Source of the DNA: Apteryx mantelli
Lineage: Eukaryota; Chordata; Aves; Apterygiformes; Apterygidae
Direction: 5' to 3'
DNA: 64,000 nt
Assembly (NCBI RefSeq): GCF_036417845.1
Contig: NC_089983.1
Span: 21,481,207 to 21,545,206 of the forward strand
Positions 60,271-64,000 of the stretch are shown piece by piece. The notes under the pieces were generated by a model. It was not told the DNA's origin, searched no databases, and was given only the letters and a program-made list of their open reading frames with translations. The position numbers and the translations under genes were made by a program. How positions within the stretch are numbered: the stretch's first letter is position 1; each line of letters begins with the position of its first letter.

Positions 60271-61854
60271 AATCTTCTTGCAAGTTTTGGACTAAGCATA
60301 AGTTTTGGTCAAGCAATAACATATAATTTGATTCTGTGATGGGCCCACAGACAGCATAGCCTTAACATTTGCACAGTAAGTACATGCAAATGTAATTTTC
60401 ATCTTGTTCTTGGATTTTCATGGAGGAATTAAAGGCCTTTTTGCAGAATGTTTCCCTTAATTCTTCACTGAGTATTAACCTCTTGGGGGTGGGAAAAAAA
60501 AGAAAGAAAGAAAAAAACATGCTAAAGAAGTTGAATTGATACTTTTCTATGAATGAATCAATGAGAAATTCAAGCTGTATATATGGAGATGCGTTACGGA
60601 AATGGCAAAAAAAGTGGGGGGGAAGGGGATAGTTTGATTGTAAAGGTGAAATGAGGTGTTGCCAGCTCTTACTCTAATAGTTGTAGCAATAGAAACAAAA
60701 GGACAGATTATGCTTTAATGTGACCTTTTAATTCTGATTCAGACTTGGACAGTAAGTAGTCTAATCTTCCTCACCTAATCAAGTTTCCTGGGGGGGGGGT
60801 GTGAAATAAAATATGAGAGCTGCTGTATTTCAAATCTGGAGATTGGTTTTTAAGATCACCAATACTCAACTGAATTGTTTTAAATACGCAATAATACTGT
60901 TTTGATCAGGACTCATTTTTCTATTAAAACTGTTTTGATAAGGATGTTCACTCTTTCTTTCTTAGTGTTAAGACTGTTTCCTAAAAAAATATCTTTCTTG
61001 ATGTTATGATTCACTGATTTGTCTGGAGCCACAGGGCTTAATTTCAGCTGTTATATTTTATCTGAACAATGTGATATATAGCATGATATAGAGAAACAAG
61101 ACTTAAGTACCCCACCAGTTTATTTTCTTTATTGGGGAGGGAGGAGTAAAAGTTTGAAGGAAAACAGAAAAGGCTTCATTTGGGAATGTTTAAAAAAAAC
61201 CAAAAGACTTTTCTTTAAACTTTCTAATTCCATGTGTTCTTTCAGTTTCATAATAAAAAAAATTCCTTTACCTTCAGCATCTGAGTTCTGTGCAGGGATA
61301 AATAATTTATGTAATTATCAACAGACTAGTCTGTAAGATGGTTGTGACTCACTTTTTCTTCTCTAAGTGTTTTAAAACTGTTTTTAAAACAGTGATTACT
61401 GATTGATACTTGACATTTCTTAGTTTTAGATCTGAAATATATTCATTTAAAATTGTTGAATGGAGGCTATGAAGATGCTGTGCAGGAATGTGTGAAAACC
61501 TTTGAGAATTGGCATGATGGTTGAGCTGGTACTAGCTCTGTATTACTGGACTTGACTAAAATGGTGTTTCTTTGGTGAAAGTGGCCCAGATTTTTCTGAG
61601 TCAATGATAATTCCAGATTTCCTATTGAGTTTATTGGATGTAATTCAGAAATAGTACTTCTCTTACAATTTTAGATTTAGATGGCCAGGCCTGGTACAGT
61701 CTTCCTACATGTAACTTTAAATTGTTTTATGAAAACAAAACTATGAATGCAATCTATTTCTGACCCATATTTTCATAAACTTTCCCTGAAGTAAAACTGC
61801 TGTCACAATTCATGATGGTTTCACAGGAATGGTAATACTGTTTTTCCTGTGCAG

Positions 61855-61888
61855 AGTCTCAGAGAACATTTTTTCCAGGCGAATAAAG
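61855..61888 (+). CDS. Candidate 34-nt microexon
   Basis: Acceptor CTGTTTTTCCTGTGCAG ends at 61854 and a perfect consensus donor AAG|GTAAGT lies at 61888/61889. A second acceptor (TTTTTTCCAG at 61878) would shorten the exon to 10 nt. Two frames are open. One of them, entered after two bases of a codon, reads VSENIFSRRIK and exits in phase 0, which suits the next candidate at 62581. Short length makes openness uninformative; the splice signals are the evidence. Confidence 0.22.
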
Positions 61889-62580
61889 GTAAGTCACCTT
61901 GTCATAAGAGAATAAGCCAATCCTTACATAATGAACTGTAAATATAACCTGAAAATTTGTATTTCACACAAGATTCACGAAACCGAGCTAAAAATTGAAA
62001 AATTCTCCTAACCAGAAGGCTACAGTGAAGATATACAGGAAGTCCTTTAAGCAGGGCTGTTCTTATATTTCTATAAGGTCCCCCAAGCAAACAGTATAGG
62101 AAATCTCAATTTGACATGTTGGTTTCATCTGGAAATGGTTACAACTGATTTTAGAGTAGCGTATGAGGGCACCACACTGTTGTGTTGGTGCTCAAAACTT
62201 TTGGCACCTTAAAGAGTCATCCTGAAAGAGTTCTGCCTAGCCAACAAGCTGACAGGATGAGGCCTATAAAATATGGGCCTTATATGAATTCCCTCTGATT
62301 TTCATATTTCATATAATTTGCTTGTGAATTAGTTATTTCCTGGGGATTATGTGGATTTAATCTGTTTTCTGAATACTTCATTCTGTTCTAACTCTTCCTT
62401 TAGTCTCCTTCTGTTCTGTCTTCTCATTCCCAAGATCCTAATCAGCTGCCTTAAAAGTTGGTCTTTTCTCTTTTGGTTATTCTCGTCATGATTACTAAGC
62501 ATTTTGTGCCATTGATATATGAAAGTGTCATGTAAAAATAAAGCCCTTTGTATTAAACATTTAACAGAATTTTTTTATAG
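61889..62580. other. Candidate intron
   Basis: AT-rich, no repeat recognised. It ends in a T-run acceptor (TTTTTTTATAG). Confidence 0.35.
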
Positions 62581-62622
62581 GCCTGCTTTCCTAAAGCCAA
62601 ATCATATCTAGACAAAAAAAGG
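62581..62622 (+). CDS. Candidate 42-nt symmetric exon
   Basis: Acceptor TTTTTTTATAG ends at 62580 and donor AGG|GTAAGT lies at 62622/62623. The length is a multiple of three and only phase 0 is open; it reads ACFPKAKSYLDKKR. It follows the 61855 exon by about 700 bp with matching phase. If real, both belong to a plus-strand gene whose other exons are outside the window or unrecognised, possibly the one starting at the 50.8-kb island. No family recognised. Confidence 0.22.
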
Positions 62623-62943
62623 GTAAGTGGGAAGATAACTGAAGGAGCAAAGTCTTTTTGGACTTGGAACGCGTATCATCTAGCATGCTTTGTCCCAGGA
62701 AATGTTTGAAATTGGCTTCTTAGCTTGTCATCAAGGAAGCAGCCTGTTCACGTACTTAGAATAGCTATGATTATCCCTTGCAAAGTCGTACTTGTTTGAT
62801 CTTACTAGAACTATTCTCAATATTTTATTACGCAGTCGGAGATTTCCACAGGAAAGTAGAGGAAGATTAATCCCCTGTAGTTTTTCTAGCTGGCTACCAC
62901 ACGGTTACATATAAACAGATTAAATTACAGAAAACTGTTGGTC

Positions 62944-63021
62944 CAAAAATCTAATCTAATTGAAATTGTCTAAAATCTAAAAATCTAAAATCTAATCTAA
63001 TTGAAAACTAATCTTATTGAA
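62944..63021. repeat. Local duplication of a TCTAA-rich 41-bp segment
   Basis: AATCTAATCTAATTGAAA occurs at about 62948 and 62989 with partial repeats of TCTAAAA between them. Confidence 0.8.
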
Positions 63022-64000
63022 AGACGTGTTTGCCCACAGGTCTCTAAAGTTTGTCCAGTGATGCCCTCCCTCCTGCCTTCTCATTCATGATTTTAGTCTT
63101 CATAATTACCCTCTTTGTGGTATGTTATTCATTTATCATTAATATGGCCAGTGGAATATTGAATCTAAAGATCTTTCCTAAAATAATTCCATATCAATTT
63201 TTTTTCTCCCCTTTTGCCATTTGACTTGTAATACAACACAGTGACACTACACTCAGCGCATGCTTTTTTAAAGGTCTTGTGAACAAATTCTTGGCCCCAT
63301 CAACATTTTTGTGTTTGCATATCCATTGTTTCATATGCAAGTTATGGTGTTCAATGGCTGCAGAGTATTCCTATCTCAATTTTGTTGTGTGGCTTTCAAT
63401 TTTTTCTCACCAATGATCAGATTCTACAAGAGTCTTGAACTGTGTTAAGTACAAGATGATTGTTCTTCAGTTCAGCTGTTTTTCATCACAGATTTTGTTT
63501 AAAAACAAAAGCCTTGATAGGCATATTCCAGGTTCTTCGAAGTAAAATGTTTCATATAGGATAAATTGTGATAGTATTGTGTGAAGAACTTCCTTCCTCA
63601 ATCCCTCCTCCCTTCCATTAAAAAGTCAAAGGAAAAGAACTTGAAGTTATTGCAGACTAGGCTGTGGCTGGCCTCTGAAAATCAAGGTCAGGACCTTGGA
63701 TTGATTGTCAGCACTAGTGTGATGGCTTGTATAAAATTAAGAAAACAAAAAACCATTTCCTGTGGAAACTTCTATATCCCTATCTCTGTGTCTGCCTGCC
63801 TGTGTGCTTCAAGCCTGTAAGCCTTTCAACTTTTAAATTCGTTGGCCAGTTCAGTCAAGAGCGACAGAAGATTAAAACCCTGAAAAAGAGATGATGGGTA
63901 AATAAAAGAGGCTGTATGTGTCCCATCTTTGCCATACTGCAGTATAAGCTCATGCTTTTAAACTAAGACTCCACAAGGGTGTAGCAAGAGAGATCTTATA
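63022..64000. other. AT-rich noncoding DNA
   Basis: No gene or repeat family recognised. Confidence 0.5.

Larger units (their letters stand above)
52550..61850. other. AT-rich noncoding DNA
   Basis: No gene recognised over about 9 kb. It holds a perfect hairpin at 58785-58807, a CA microsatellite with a C-run at about 60229-60270, an AAAG tract near 60497-60515, and small splice-bounded segments (53831-53872; 55679-55685) that are noted but unproven. Confidence 0.5.

Noticed and set aside
1..64000. tRNA genes, rRNA, CRISPR arrays, phage or bacterial operons
   Set aside because: No box B-like tRNA motif in a foldable context, no regularly spaced repeats and no dense coding; the DNA is vertebrate in character.

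Overview
The window looks like nuclear DNA from a bird. It is AT-rich vertebrate-type sequence with very few interspersed repeats. It carries a 5'-truncated CR1 LINE with the avian-style 3' end, a compact ERVK-like solo LTR with a 6-bp target-site duplication, and many A-run/CCCC and dinucleotide tracts. It holds no bacterial-type operons, no tRNA or rRNA gene and no CRISPR array. No known protein-coding gene could be recognised, so coding calls here are candidate exons judged from splice signals and reading phase.

Layout. At 1-8 kb there is AT-rich DNA with a strong minus-strand splice-bounded segment (1641-1789), a small CpG island (5.42-5.70 kb) and a short plus-strand candidate exon (6793-6850). 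At 8.0-8.5 kb lies a GC-raised block ending in AATAAA. At 8.6-21 kb the DNA is mostly featureless, apart from a GC-rich 240-bp patch holding a Kozak-started small hydrophobic ORF (15.0 kb), a cluster of two near-perfect palindromes (16.01-16.07 kb) and an inverted-repeat element (17.1-17.2 kb). At 21.28-21.80 kb there is a CpG island with a perfect CRE, followed by exons whose phases join. The transposon cluster sits at 27.0-29.5 kb: an LTR-like segment, the CR1, and the solo LTR. At 33-47 kb there are mainly microsatellites, a 20-bp tandem repeat and a few candidate exons. At 50.45-51.06 kb is the strongest CpG island, with donor-like sites facing out in both directions. At 51.5-52.6 kb two diverged copies of a ~130-bp sequence occur. 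Two further splice-bounded candidate microexons lie at 61.9 and 62.6 kb.

The most interesting result is a possible unrecognised plus-strand gene starting in the 21.4-kb CpG island. An ATG exon (21707-21795), a 50-nt exon (23252-23301) and a 299-nt exon (25162-25460) have good splice signals. They stay open through 146 codons when joined in phase, and a possible last exon with a stop lies at 33025-33114. A second lead is the 51.1-kb island, where an optimal-context ATG opens with an MGNC lipidation-type N-terminus and runs into a splice donor. Both are inferences by eye, and transcript data would settle them.
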